Source: an uncultured Candidatus Binatia bacterium
GTDB lineage: Bacteria; Desulfobacterota; Binatia; Bin18
Direction: 5' to 3'
DNA: 64,000 nt
NCBI GenBank assembly: GCA_958296235.1
Contig: OY282457.1
Span: forward strand, 1,736,501-1,800,500
The notes under the pieces are model-generated. The model was not told the DNA's origin. It was given only the letters and a program-made list of their open reading frames with translations, and searched no databases. The position numbers and the translations under genes are program-made. Of the stretch, positions 34,971-45,976 are shown one piece after another. Position 1 is the first letter of the stretch; each line of letters begins with the position of its first letter.

Positions 34971-37900
34971 CTCCCTGTTCTCTTTCAAACAGACGGCTGT
35001 AACACGCCCGAATGGCTTCCCGCTGCTGGTGGTACTCGGCCAGGACCCGCGCGCCGGCATCAGCGCCCTCGTAGCCCATCCGCCGGGCCAGGGACGTCAG
35101 CTGCTCGGCATTCCGCTCCAGCGCCTCAACCGGCTGATCGCGTTCAATCCGGAGCCGGTTCTCCAGCCGGCGCAAGAACTGGTAGCCGCGTTTGAGCACC
35201 TGGCTCTCTTCACGAGAGAGCGCCTGGCAGGCTCTCAGGGCGTCCAGGGCAGAAAGAGTGTCCCTCTGTCGCAGTGCAGGAAGGCGATGACCATAGCGCA
35301 GTTGCAACATCTGTACAAGAAACTCAACATCGACCAGACCACCCCGGCCCGTTTTGATATTAAACCGCTCATTCGTCTCTGCGGCCAGTTCGAGTTCCAT
35401 CCGACCGCGCAAGCGTTGGATCTCAGCCACATCGGCCGCCCGAATGGGTTCGCTATAGACAGAGTCCTCAAACAGGGCATTGACCCGTGCGGCCAGAGCG
35501 CTGTCTCCGGCTACGGCGCGCGCCTTAATGAGCGCTTGCCGTTCCCACAGCTGCGCCTGTGTCTGATGATAGCGGGTAAAGGCGGCCATCGAAGACACCA
35601 GGGAACCCGCGCGGCCAGAGGGGCGCAAACGGGTATCGATTTTATACGCCGCGCCCTCGCGCGTTTGGACCTGGAGCACCGAAATCAGGCGCTGGACCAG
35701 CTTGGCAAAGACCTCTTGCGCGGCGAGGTCTGCCCCGTCCTGCCCAGCCGCTGATGACGAATGGGGTTCGTACAGGAAGATGAGGTCCAGGTCTGAATTA
35801 TAGTTTAATTCGCGCGCGCCCAATTTGCCCATGCCCACAATCACAATGCGGCCCGGCAGGTCCGTCCGCCCTGATTTTTCCAGCAGCGCCGCGCGGGCGG
35901 TTTCATACGCCCCGTGGAGACAGGCTTCTGCCAGGTATGACAGCTGGACGCTCACTGACGGGAAATCGAGCTGTCCGTTCGTGTCGTTAATGCCGATGCG
36001 CAGAAACTCCTCATTCCGATATTCACGCAGAATATCGAGTCGGTCCTCAAGCTCCGGAGCCCCCGTAATGCGAGCTATCAGCTCATCCCGCATCAACTCT
36101 TGAGACTTGTGCAGGTGGACCAGGTCAGCCCGGACCAGGCTGTCGAGCAATTCCGGCCGGCGTAAAAAAATACGGGACAGGTAGGAGCTGGTGCCGAACA
36201 GACCGATGAGCGTTCGGAGGGTGTGGGGATTCTCACGTAAAAGGGATAAAAAGCTTGATCGCGCGCCAATCGACGCGATCAAATCCGCCATAGAGGCTAA
36301 GGCCCGGTCAGGGTCCGCCGACCGACAGACTTCATGGAAGAGGGTCGGGGCAAGCGCGTACAATAGCTCGCGCCGTCTCGGCGAGGCTGGAGCATACGCC
36401 GGCCCATCGTGCAGCAGACGCAGGCGCTCATACGTGTGGGGCAATGCACGAAATCCGAGCTGTTCCAGGCGGCGCTGGGTCCGCTCGGGATCGTGCAATT
36501 CGTCGAACAGGGCTTCAATGGCGGCCTGCTCCTCGGTTCCGTCGGCCTCGGAGTTGCCTTCGGGAACATGAAAAAGAGAGCGAAAAATCGTGTGGACCGC
36601 CTGGGTATGGTCCTGGAGGGTCGTCAGGAAAACGGCAAGCGCATCCTGTGCGGCCGCGGGCCGGTCCGCAACCCGCAGCCGATGGGCCAGGACCCGCAGC
36701 TCGTCTTCAGAGCCGGGCAGGGTATGCGTCTGGCGGTCGTGCGCCATTTGTATCTTGTGCTCGACCTGACGCAGGAAGCGGTAGGCCGCGGCCAGCGCGT
36801 CTCGGTCGGCGGCAACGAGATAGGCCCCCTCCACCAAACGGTCGAGGACGGCCAGGGTGTTCCGTCCCAGGACGCGCGGGTCTTTTCCGGCATGAATGAG
36901 TTGCAGGACTTGGGTCACAAATTCGATTTCTCGTATACCGCCCCGCCCGAGCTTGACGTTCAGCCGCTCGCGGTCGGTCCGATGCAGCGAGCGCTCAATC
37001 CGCCTCTTCAGCGCTTTTGTATCCTCGACCGTGGTGAAGTCGAGGTAACGACGTAAGATAAACGGCGCCACCTCGCGTAAAAAGCGCTCACCCAGGGCCT
37101 GCTCCCCGGCAATGGGCCGCGCTTTGAGCAGCGCCAGACGTTCCCAGGTCTGGCCCCAGGACTCATAGTACAACAGCGTATTTGCGAGCGAATTGACAAT
37201 CTGACCATTCGTTCCATCCGGGCGCAAACGGAGGTCAACCCGGAAGACAAAGCCGCCGGCGCCGGCGGCGCTGAGCGCCTGGGTGAGATGCTGGGCGAGT
37301 TCGGTAAAATAGGTCCGGGTGTCAACCTGGCCCTTTCTTCCGCCAGTTGTGGGGCCAGCATCACATTCGTACAGATAGATAAGGTCAATGTCCGAACTGA
37401 AATTCAGCTCTTCTCCCCCGAGCTTGCCCATGCCAAACACCACGAAGGCTATCGGGCGTTTTTCTCCGGCCTCTTCAACCCAGGCCGCGCCGTAGTCCCG
37501 TTCCATTCTGGCCCGAGTATATTCGTACGCAATCTGGACTGCGGCATCAGCCAGGGCGCTCAAATCGCGGGTCGTCTCTTCAAGGGAGGCCCGGGCGAGC
37601 AGGTCTCGTGTTCCAATCCGCAGATATTCACGATTGCGGTAGGCGCGCAGCCCGCGGAGAAAATCGTCTTCGGTCAGCGCGTGCGGGAGGGCTGGACGGC
37701 ACGCCTGAAGGTGGGTGGCGGTCGATTTTTCCGTAGCGCCGCGATCGGTCAAAAAGACGGCTTCCCAGTCCTGTTCCTGCTGGACCAGGACAGTCGAGAG
37801 ATGCTGACTGGCCCCCAAAAGAAACAGCAGGTCACGGGACAGCTCGGCAGACTGGAGCACGGCGCCCGTCCCACAGCCCTGCTCCAGCAGGCGACTCAGA

Positions 37901-38061
37901 TTGACCGCGGCTACAGACGGGTCTGGAGCGTGCGCAACGCCGGCGACGATATGGCGCCAGCAGGACGTGAGCTGTTCACGCCAAGGCAGCAGCGGGCGAA
38001 GAATATCGGAGGACACCTCCCCGGACGTGAATGCTGAACTGGCGTCAGACAGAGCAGGCAC
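34933..38061 (-). CDS. glnE: Bifunctional glutamine synthetase adenylyltransferase/adenylyl-removase
   Basis: 1042 residues from GTG 38061, slightly longer than the usual 950 or so. Two nucleotidyltransferase domains are evident: an N-terminal deadenylylating one (GMGKLGGEELNFSSDIDLIY, about 215-235) and a C-terminal adenylylating one (GMGKLGARELNYNSDLDLIF, about 740-760), each followed by a helical GlnD-type regulatory region. GlnE switches glutamine synthetase activity according to the state of PII. The PII gene glnB lies 2.3 kb away on the other strand, and an NtrBC-like pair follows glnB. Confidence 0.95.
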   Translation of the reverse strand: MPALSDASSAFTSGEVSSDILRPLLPWREQLTSCWRHIVAGVAHAPDPSVAAVNLSRLLEQGCGTGAVLQSAELSRDLLFLLGASQHLSTVLVQQEQDWEAVFLTDRGATEKSTATHLQACRPALPHALTEDDFLRGLRAYRNREYLRIGTRDLLARASLEETTRDLSALADAAVQIAYEYTRARMERDYGAAWVEEAGEKRPIAFVVFGMGKLGGEELNFSSDIDLIYLYECDAGPTTGGRKGQVDTRTYFTELAQHLTQALSAAGAGGFVFRVDLRLRPDGTNGQIVNSLANTLLYYESWGQTWERLALLKARPIAGEQALGERFLREVAPFILRRYLDFTTVEDTKALKRRIERSLHRTDRERLNVKLGRGGIREIEFVTQVLQLIHAGKDPRVLGRNTLAVLDRLVEGAYLVAADRDALAAAYRFLRQVEHKIQMAHDRQTHTLPGSEDELRVLAHRLRVADRPAAAQDALAVFLTTLQDHTQAVHTIFRSLFHVPEGNSEADGTEEQAAIEALFDELHDPERTQRRLEQLGFRALPHTYERLRLLHDGPAYAPASPRRRELLYALAPTLFHEVCRSADPDRALASMADLIASIGARSSFLSLLRENPHTLRTLIGLFGTSSYLSRIFLRRPELLDSLVRADLVHLHKSQELMRDELIARITGAPELEDRLDILREYRNEEFLRIGINDTNGQLDFPSVSVQLSYLAEACLHGAYETARAALLEKSGRTDLPGRIVIVGMGKLGARELNYNSDLDLIFLYEPHSSSAAGQDGADLAAQEVFAKLVQRLISVLQVQTREGAAYKIDTRLRPSGRAGSLVSSMAAFTRYHQTQAQLWERQALIKARAVAGDSALAARVNALFEDSVYSEPIRAADVAEIQRLRGRMELELAAETNERFNIKTGRGGLVDVEFLVQMLQLRYGHRLPALRQRDTLSALDALRACQALSREESQVLKRGYQFLRRLENRLRIERDQPVEALERNAEQLTSLARRMGYEGADAGARVLAEYHQQREAIRACYSRLFEREQGDAHEGPVGTIAS

Positions 38062-38121
38062 GGTATATAGGGAGGGGCAGGCTGTCCCTCCCCCTCCCTC
38101 TCTCCGTAAGCAAATGAGCCG

Positions 38122-38727
38122 CTACGCAGCTTTGGGGACGCTCAGGGTCTCACAGGCATCCAGCAGCCATTTTATGCTCGACATTTCGTCGTCAATAATG
38201 GTCCGCAGGAGTTCTTTGGTCTGCTGATCGTCCTGAATCTGATCAATGGAATCGGTCAGCGGCTTCAGAATGGCCTCGGGGTCTTTGAGCAACTCGGCAA
38301 GGGATTGGAGCTTTTCCACATCGCCTTTCTCTTTTGACGAGTAGAAAGGCATCTCTTTGTCCCGCCGCTCGGCCGGTACTGTGCACTGTGGGTCGCCGCC
38401 CAGCTCGCGCAGCCGGGCTTCCAGGAGGTGGGCGTGAAAAGCCTCACGCTGCTGTACGGTCCGCAAGCCGCCCCGCACACACGCCTCGTCACTGGCCTCA
38501 ATCCAGCCGTTGAGGTATTCCGCGGCAAAGTCTTCTCCACACCGGAACTCGTCCAGTAAGGCGAGGATCATGTCTTTCTCGGTGGCGTGACTCTCCCCGT
38601 TATAGGTATAGATCGCTGCCCCACCGTTGGATAGTTCCTCCATCTGTTCCTCGAACAGCGCATCCGAGATAACACCCTTGCGATACGCCTTGAGGAGCTG
38701 GCGAACTTCAAAGTCTGCATTTGGCAT
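38122..38727 (-). CDS. Ferritin-like-domain protein of unknown role
   Basis: 201 residues from ATG 38727, preceded by AAAGGAGAAAACC. The central helices ILALLDEFRCGEDFAAEYLN and QQREAFHAHLLEARLRELGG have the E...ExxH spacing of ferritin-like four-helix proteins, and further acidic helices follow. No signal peptide is seen. Function is not known. It lies between glnE and the porin gene, transcribed towards glnE, 60 bases before it. Confidence 0.6.
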   Translation of the reverse strand: MPNADFEVRQLLKAYRKGVISDALFEEQMEELSNGGAAIYTYNGESHATEKDMILALLDEFRCGEDFAAEYLNGWIEASDEACVRGGLRTVQQREAFHAHLLEARLRELGGDPQCTVPAERRDKEMPFYSSKEKGDVEKLQSLAELLKDPEAILKPLTDSIDQIQDDQQTKELLRTIIDDEMSSIKWLLDACETLSVPKAA

Positions 38728-38912
38728 GGTTTTCTCCTTTCAGCCTTTTTCTCACAGATACACGACACATAGCAGACATGCCGGGGGCTGTGTCAACTTC
38801 GTCTGTTCAGAGTTTAGGCAGTCTGGTTTGCAACTGCTGCTCTTCTGAGCACCCTTTTCTGCCAAGAGCAAGAAACGCCCTTGATCTTTCTCAGCTTTCT
38901 CCCTGGACGGAA

Positions 38913-38929
38913 TTGGCATCAGCTTTGCT
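38913..38929 (+). promoter_or_regulatory. Sigma-54-type promoter for porin-glnB
   Basis: TTGGCATCAGCTTTGCT places GG (38915-38916) exactly ten bases before GC (38927-38928), the invariant -24/-12 spacing. Predicted start of transcription is near 38940, 84 bases before the porin ATG. Confidence 0.6.
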
Positions 38930-39023
38930 TCAACTTTGCTTTTGCTATAGATACTTGCTGACAAGTGTACCGAGCGTGTTCCAACAGAATCCAAGGAACA
39001 TATTTCTATCAAGGGGGTAGTGC

Positions 39024-40668
<1,645 letters not shown>

Positions 40669-40969
40669 TCAGCATGGCAACGTGGCCTGCGGCTCCTCGC
40701 AGATGTTCTCCCCTGGCTCAACCCTGGGCATGGCCAGCCAGCGCTCAATGCGGACGGAACCCGTTCCGCGTCTCAGCGCCGAGAAAGCCTGACCGGAACA
40801 GCAGGGCGGGAGGCCCCCCGCCCTGCCCCCGCCCCTCGTCCGCCCGTGAGGATATGGACTGCAGCCGACTTCTCCACTCGGTCCCATTGAGAGCCTGGCT
40901 ATGACACAGCTGATTCGGCCCAACGCTTTGACGCAGCCACGCCCGTTTTAGACTGCGGTGAGCATCTTG
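40669..40969. other. Gene-free stretch with a long GC-rich hairpin
   Basis: No gene is seen between glnB and the sensor kinase. GCAGGGCGGG (40801-40810) pairs perfectly with CCCGCCCTGC (40817-40826) around a six-base loop. No T-run follows on the plus strand, so it is not a classic intrinsic terminator, but it could attenuate read-through from glnB. Confidence 0.5.
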
Positions 40970-42190
40970 ATGAATACGCTCCAGGGACATCTCGAAGAAC
41001 GACTCGAAGCGCTATTCACCATTGGGGCTGAAATCTCATCAACCTTGCAACTGGAAGAGGTGCTGCAACGTATCGTTGCCCACGTCCGGCGTCTCATGGC
41101 GGCGCGCGTCTCCTCCATCCTCCTGCTCGACCCCGAAGAGGGCACCCTCCGCCCGGCCGCCACCGAGGGCGCGAGCCAAGCCTATCTCGCTCAGCCAGCG
41201 CGCGAGGTGGCCACCAGTCTGACCGGGGAAGTGATTAAAACCGGCCGACCGCTGTATACGCCTGACGTCCGTACGGAAACCCGCTACCGCGTGGCAGACC
41301 TGGCCCGCCGGGAAGGACTCTGCTCCCTCCTGTCCGTACCACTCCGGGCCAGAACCGCCATTATCGGCGTCCTGAATGTCTATACGACAGAACCACGCTG
41401 CTTTGAGGACAGTGATGTGCGGCTCCTGACCCTGCTGGCCAGTCAATCCGCGATTGCCATAGAAAATGCGACCCTTTATCGGGAAGAAATGCAGGCCAGA
41501 GAGCAGCTCCGCCAGTCTGAGAAATTGGCCGCTCTGGGCCAGTTGTCCGCAGGACTGGCCCATGAGCTGCGCAACCCGCTGAATACCGTGCTCATGCTGA
41601 TCTACGCGATGGCGCAGGACCAGGGCTATCCGCGGCAACGGACCACGACCAACGGCTTTTCTGATGATCTCCGTATTGTCCAGGGCGAGTTGCAGCGCAT
41701 CAAACTCTTACTGGACCAGTTTCTGGAATTCGCCCGTCCACGTCCACCCCATTTTCAGCGCGAACGCCTCCAGGAAATCATGGAAGAAACCCTGCTTTTA
41801 ATCGGCCCGGAGGCGCGCGGGCGTGAGATCGTTATCCGCAGGGATTGGGCCAACACCCTCCCCCTGGCCTGGGTTGACGGCGTCCAGATCAAGCAGGTGT
41901 TTCTGAACCTCTTGCTCAACGCGATTCAGGCCATGCCCCACGGGGGGACCCTGACCGTGCATATCAGCGTTGGGGGCGGAAGCCTGCGGGTCACTATTGC
42001 CGACCAGGGGGACGGGGTCTCGCCCGAGGTGCGGGCCCAGCTCTTTGACCCGTTTTTTACGACCAAAGAAGAGGGCACCGGGCTGGGGCTGTCCATATCG
42101 CAACGCATTATTGAAGGCCATAACGGCCGCCTGCGCCTTTTCTCTCAACCAGGAGTCGGCACAACGGTGTGTATCCGACTCCCCCTCTAG
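40970..42190 (+). CDS. GAF-domain sensor histidine kinase, NtrB-like position
   Basis: 406 residues from ATG 40970 (a GTG lies four codons earlier). The GAF domain spans about 15-175. The dimerisation box GLAHELRNPLNTV holds the phospho-acceptor His. ATPase boxes follow: NLLLNAIQAMP (N), DQGDGVSPE (G1) and TGLGLSISQRI (G2). No transmembrane segment is present, so it is a soluble sensor. It is two bases upstream of a sigma-54-dependent regulator gene and just after glnB, suggesting a nitrogen-type two-component pair that PII may control. Confidence 0.9.
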   Translation: MNTLQGHLEERLEALFTIGAEISSTLQLEEVLQRIVAHVRRLMAARVSSILLLDPEEGTLRPAATEGASQAYLAQPAREVATSLTGEVIKTGRPLYTPDVRTETRYRVADLARREGLCSLLSVPLRARTAIIGVLNVYTTEPRCFEDSDVRLLTLLASQSAIAIENATLYREEMQAREQLRQSEKLAALGQLSAGLAHELRNPLNTVLMLIYAMAQDQGYPRQRTTTNGFSDDLRIVQGELQRIKLLLDQFLEFARPRPPHFQRERLQEIMEETLLLIGPEARGREIVIRRDWANTLPLAWVDGVQIKQVFLNLLLNAIQAMPHGGTLTVHISVGGGSLRVTIADQGDGVSPEVRAQLFDPFFTTKEEGTGLGLSISQRIIEGHNGRLRLFSQPGVGTTVCIRLPL

Positions 42191-42192
42191 TC

Positions 42193-43593
42193 ATGGAAAA
42201 AATCCTTATTGTCGATGATGAGCGGAACGTTCACTATTCCTTTCGGCGCGTCCTGGGTCGGGACTACGAGCTGCTGTCGGCCTTCTCCGGGAACGAAGCC
42301 TTGGAAAAAATAGACGATCCGGCCTTACGCCTCATCCTCATGGATGTCCGTATGCCCAACCGCGACGGTCTCTCTACCCTCGAAGAGATTAAGCGGCGTC
42401 GGCCCAGCCTGCCCGTCATCATGATGACGGCTTTTGTTTCAGCCGAAACGGCCATCCGGTCCACCACGCTGGACGCGGATGACTATCTGGTCAAGCCATT
42501 TGATATCGAAATCCTCAAGCGGCTCATTGGCCGTACGCTCGCAAAACACACCTCCGCCCAGGAGCCGGCCTCTTCCCCGGACAAAGCGCGGCCGGAACCC
42601 CTCTCGCCCGGGGCCGTGCCCATGTTGGGGAACAGTCAGGCCATGCAGGAAGTGTATAAAATTATCGGCAAAAGCGCGGCGCGGGATATTACGATTTTGA
42701 TTACGGGAGAGAGCGGGACGGGCAAAGAGCTGGTTGCCCACGCCCTGCACACCTACTCGCAACGCAGCAACGGCCCCTTCCTGGCCATCAATTGCGCGGC
42801 TATCCCGGACTCCCTGCTGGAAAGCGAACTCTTTGGTCATGAGCGCGGCGCCTTTTCCGGGGCAGTCGAGTCACGCCCCGGAAAATTCGAGCTCGCCCAC
42901 GGCGGCACGCTCTTCCTGGATGAAATTGGAGACATGCCCCCCCTCCTCCAGGCCAAGCTCCTCCGCGTGCTGCAAGAACGCGAAATCTACCGGCTGGGCG
43001 GACGGCGCTCACGGCAGATCAATGTACGGATCATTGCGGCGACCAACCAGGCCCTTGAAACGCTGCTTCAAGATGGACGGTTTCGTGAAGATTTATACTA
43101 TCGACTTAATGTCGTGCGGATTAATATACCACCCTTGCGGGAACGCGGCGAAGACATCCTCCTCATAGCCAAGCACCTGCTGCAGCTCCACACTCAAGAT
43201 AACAAAAACGGCCCGCAAGAGTTCTCTCCGGCTGCGGGTAAGAAACTCCTCGCCTACGCCTGGCCGGGGAATGTCCGTGAGCTTGAGAACGTTATTGCAC
43301 AAACGGCGCTATACTCACGTGGCCCGGTTATTACCGAGGAAGACCTCACCCTGCCCGCCAGCAGCGCTCCGGCAGCCTCCGCATCCCCACCACCCAACGT
43401 CGAAGCCGCCTTGAATACAACCCTGGAAGAGCTGTTTGCCCAGCACGCGGGCAATGTCCTGGCGCGCTCCGAGCAGCTTGTTGTCGGTAAGGCGCTGGCA
43501 CTCTCCCGCTATAATCAGGTCCAGGCCGCCCGGCTGCTGGGCGTGAGTCGCAATGTCCTGCGTGAGCGGATGAAGCGCTATGATTTATTGTAA
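42193..43593 (+). CDS. Sigma-54-dependent response regulator, NtrC family
   Basis: 466 residues from ATG 42193. The receiver domain has DDERN and [13 protein letters not shown] (phospho-Asp). The AAA+ core has GESGTGKE (Walker A), [10 protein letters not shown] (GAFTGA-type sigma-54 contact loop with Ser for Thr) and [11 protein letters not shown] (Walker B). A Fis-type helix-turn-helix ends the chain ([20 protein letters not shown]). Three sigma-54-type promoters in this window are natural candidate targets. Confidence 0.93.
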   Translation: MEKILIVDDERNVHYSFRRVLGRDYELLSAFSGNEALEKIDDPALRLILMDVRMPNRDGLSTLEEIKRRRPSLPVIMMTAFVSAETAIRSTTLDADDYLVKPFDIEILKRLIGRTLAKHTSAQEPASSPDKARPEPLSPGAVPMLGNSQAMQEVYKIIGKSAARDITILITGESGTGKELVAHALHTYSQRSNGPFLAINCAAIPDSLLESELFGHERGAFSGAVESRPGKFELAHGGTLFLDEIGDMPPLLQAKLLRVLQEREIYRLGGRRSRQINVRIIAATNQALETLLQDGRFREDLYYRLNVVRINIPPLRERGEDILLIAKHLLQLHTQDNKNGPQEFSPAAGKKLLAYAWPGNVRELENVIAQTALYSRGPVITEEDLTLPASSAPAASASPPPNVEAALNTTLEELFAQHAGNVLARSEQLVVGKALALSRYNQVQAARLLGVSRNVLRERMKRYDLL

Positions 43594-43626
43594 AATTGCG
43601 AGGCGTTATTGGGTCGAATGGCAGAC

Positions 43627-43688
43627 GGGGCAACCACGGGGGGCAACCACAGGGGGCAACCACGGGGGGCAACCACAGGGGGTTGCCC
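43627..43688. repeat. 13-bp tandem repeat with terminal hairpin
   Basis: CAACCAC recurs at 43631, 43644, 43657 and 43670, a period of exactly 13 bases (unit GGGGGCAACCACR). The last unit pairs with GGTTGCCCC to form the GGGCAACC-ACAGGG-GGTTGCCC hairpin also present at 33190. It separates the convergent regulator and antiporter genes. Confidence 0.75.
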
Positions 43689-45440
43689 CTACATCTGGGC
43701 GGGCTGGTGTGGTACGACCTGAGCCTCGTCCGACTGTAACACGTCGCGCAAGCGCTGCCACAATTCCCCCGCATCCTCGGCCTGCACCAGGCTCTGTCGT
43801 ACCTCTTGTGCACTCATCGTGCGGGCCAATGCCGCCAGAATCTGCAACTGCGCGCCCTCGTCCTGAACGGGTGTGAGCAGCAGAAAGACCAACTGCACGG
43901 GCAGCCCGTCCGGGGCGTCCCAATCAACCCCAGCCGGCGAACGTCCGCAGGTAAGCACGGGTTTCGAGAGCGCTGCCAGACGGGCATGCGGGATGGCAAT
44001 CCCACTCCCGACGCCCGTCCCCATCAACTCTTCCCGAGCCTGGACCGCCGCGAATACCGTTTCCTGGTCCAGGGCCGGCTGGTGTTCCGCTATTTCCTGA
44101 CAGAGTTCCTGGAGCACCGCCTGACGCGTCATACCGGTCAAGTGCGGAATCAGGGCCCGACGCACGAACAGCTCGGCGATGTGCATGGCCGGCCGGCGTC
44201 GAATGGACCACATCAGCCAGGGTCCGACAATAAGAGAAGAGATAATCGCCGAGAGGACGATGGAAACAAAGACGGGAATGGTAATGATCTGGTGCTCTAC
44301 CGCCATCGCGGCAACCACAATGCCGGTCACGCCGCTGGGCGTGAAGGCAATGCCGATGGAAACCCGGTCCACAGAAGAGAGCCCCGCCTGTTGCGCTCCC
44401 AGCCATGCGCCAAAATACTTCCCAGCGATTGATACCACGGTCACAAAAAGGACGAGAAAAACATCAAACTGCGCAAAGAAGTCTATTTGGATGGCGATCG
44501 TCGCAAAATAGAGCGGTACGAAAATCGCGTGGACCATCTGGGTGAGGATCTGCCGCACCCGTTCAGAAAGCGCCCCGGCATCTCCAGCCATGATGCCGGC
44601 CAGAAAAAACCCGAGCAGGCCGGTCAGCCCGACCCACTGCGTGACCGCCCCACACAGCAGCCCGAGGCAACACACGAAAGTCAGAACAACGCCAGGCTGG
44701 TGCGGCATACGTGCGACCAGGCCGGTCAGCGAACGGTCAACCAGGCGTAATCCCAGTGAGAGACAAAAGGCGGTAAAGCCGACTGCGGTCGTCAGCAAAA
44801 GAAGGACCGAACCGATACTCAGCGTGGCAGCCGCGGCAGTGGCAAAGACGAGGCTGAGAATCACCCAGGCCAGAATATCATTCACCGCATAGCCGCACAG
44901 GGTCAGGAGACCCAGATCACTCTTGACCAAATCCAGGTCGTACAGCACGCGGGCAATAATGACCATGGCACTGATAGCCATAGTCGTGCCTAAAAACAGG
45001 GCGAAGGTCAGCCGCTGGTCGGGGGTGGCGAGATAGGCATCGGGCAGCAGCAGCGATAAGAGAAACCCAACGGCCAGAGGAACGACAACGCCAATAATAC
45101 CGATGCGGAGTGCCGGGCCGCGCTGCTGCCAGGCCGCCGACACATCGACCTCAAGGCCCGTTTCAAGCAGGAGCAGGAGCACCCCAAACCAGGAAACCGT
45201 TTCCAACATGGTGTATTGGATTGGGTCTGGCGGGAACAAGGTGGAATACAGTTCGGGCGAGAGACGTCCGAGCAGCGTTGGACCCAGAAGAAGACCAACC
45301 AGGATTTCCCCGACAACAGGCGGATGGCCCCAATGCCGAAAGACCTCACCGAACCCACGGGCCATCACCAGCAACAGCAGGATCTGAAGCAGGAAAATCA
45401 GAAAATGGTGCTCACTCAGATAATGTCCGTGCGGAAGCAT
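43689..45440 (-). CDS. CPA2-type cation:proton antiporter fused to a PTS EIIA-like domain
   Basis: 583 residues from ATG 45440; a GTG at 45500 would add 20 hydrophilic residues. Residues 1-420 hold about 12 transmembrane helices with antiporter features (HPPVVGEILVGLLLGPTLL, then FFLAGIMAGDAG). The C-terminal 150 residues form an EIIA (fructose/nitrogen type) domain with the phospho-His in GIAIPHARL. Known family members couple ion exchange to carbon/nitrogen PTS signals. Here the usual Trk-type cytosolic domain is replaced by EIIA. Confidence 0.85.
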   Translation of the reverse strand: MLPHGHYLSEHHFLIFLLQILLLLVMARGFGEVFRHWGHPPVVGEILVGLLLGPTLLGRLSPELYSTLFPPDPIQYTMLETVSWFGVLLLLLETGLEVDVSAAWQQRGPALRIGIIGVVVPLAVGFLLSLLLPDAYLATPDQRLTFALFLGTTMAISAMVIIARVLYDLDLVKSDLGLLTLCGYAVNDILAWVILSLVFATAAAATLSIGSVLLLLTTAVGFTAFCLSLGLRLVDRSLTGLVARMPHQPGVVLTFVCCLGLLCGAVTQWVGLTGLLGFFLAGIMAGDAGALSERVRQILTQMVHAIFVPLYFATIAIQIDFFAQFDVFLVLFVTVVSIAGKYFGAWLGAQQAGLSSVDRVSIGIAFTPSGVTGIVVAAMAVEHQIITIPVFVSIVLSAIISSLIVGPWLMWSIRRRPAMHIAELFVRRALIPHLTGMTRQAVLQELCQEIAEHQPALDQETVFAAVQAREELMGTGVGSGIAIPHARLAALSKPVLTCGRSPAGVDWDAPDGLPVQLVFLLLTPVQDEGAQLQILAALARTMSAQEVRQSLVQAEDAGELWQRLRDVLQSDEAQVVPHQPAQM

Positions 45441-45908
45441 ACGCGTATAACCAGTGGCGGGCTTGTGTTTGCGTATGTCTTCTTTATCCGGTGGGACCAC
45501 ACAAAGTCAAAAGCGGACCCGGAAGCCCACACCGCCGCCGAGGGAGGGCTACGGGTGGCGTCTGTTGTCTCAGCAACAGGTAGCGCTACAGGCATGCTGC
45601 AAAGATGGGCGCCTCACACCGACCAGACTGCTGTTTCGCCCCGCTCCCAACGGGAGCGGGCCTCTTGTCTTTCCTTTGTCTTTCCCTTGTCTTTCCCTCT
45701 CCCCTGGAGGGAGAGGGTGGCCCTGAGCCTGTCGAAGGGCCGGGTGAGGGGGCCGGCGACACACTGGGCAGCACCCGTTGAGAGAGGGAGGGCCAGGGAG
45801 GGGGCACTCCTCCGGCAGAGGTCAAGAGCGATTTGAAACTGAACCAGTACCAGCCCTCCTCGCTACTTACTTTTCTTCCCGCTTCTCTGTATTCTGTCTT
45901 TCTTGTGT
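45441..45908 (+). other. Gene-free stretch: structured RNA candidate and repeats
   Basis: No convincing gene is seen. CTGTTG-TCTCAG-CAACAG (45562-45579) and CCCGCTCCC-AAC-GGGAGCGGG (45640-45660), followed by pyrimidine-rich CCTCTTGTCTTTCC, give two hairpins, the second terminator-like. Together they could mark a small RNA. Repeat blocks (CCCTCTCCCCTGGAGGGAGAG, 45700-45720; CCTGAGCCTGTCGAAGGG, from 45722) follow. The antiporter promoter must also lie here. Confidence 0.35.
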
Positions 45909-45925
45909 TTGGCTCCAACATTGCT
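45909..45925 (+). promoter_or_regulatory. Sigma-54-type promoter for the second porin
   Basis: TTGGCTCCAACATTGCT has GG at 45911-45912 and GC at 45923-45924, ten bases apart. It lies 52 bases before ATG 45977. Confidence 0.5.
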
Positions 45926-45976
45926 TAGCCTGTTATACTGAAATACCAAGCAAAGCCTACAGACGAGGAGGAGAGA

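Noticed and set aside
40879..40905. Fourth sigma-54-type site before the sensor kinase (TGGCTATGACACAGC)
   Set aside because: GG/GC spacing fits but the -12 element lacks the TT of TTGC.
43627..43688. CRISPR-like short array
   Set aside because: The 13-base units are directly adjacent with no spacers, and no cas gene is present.
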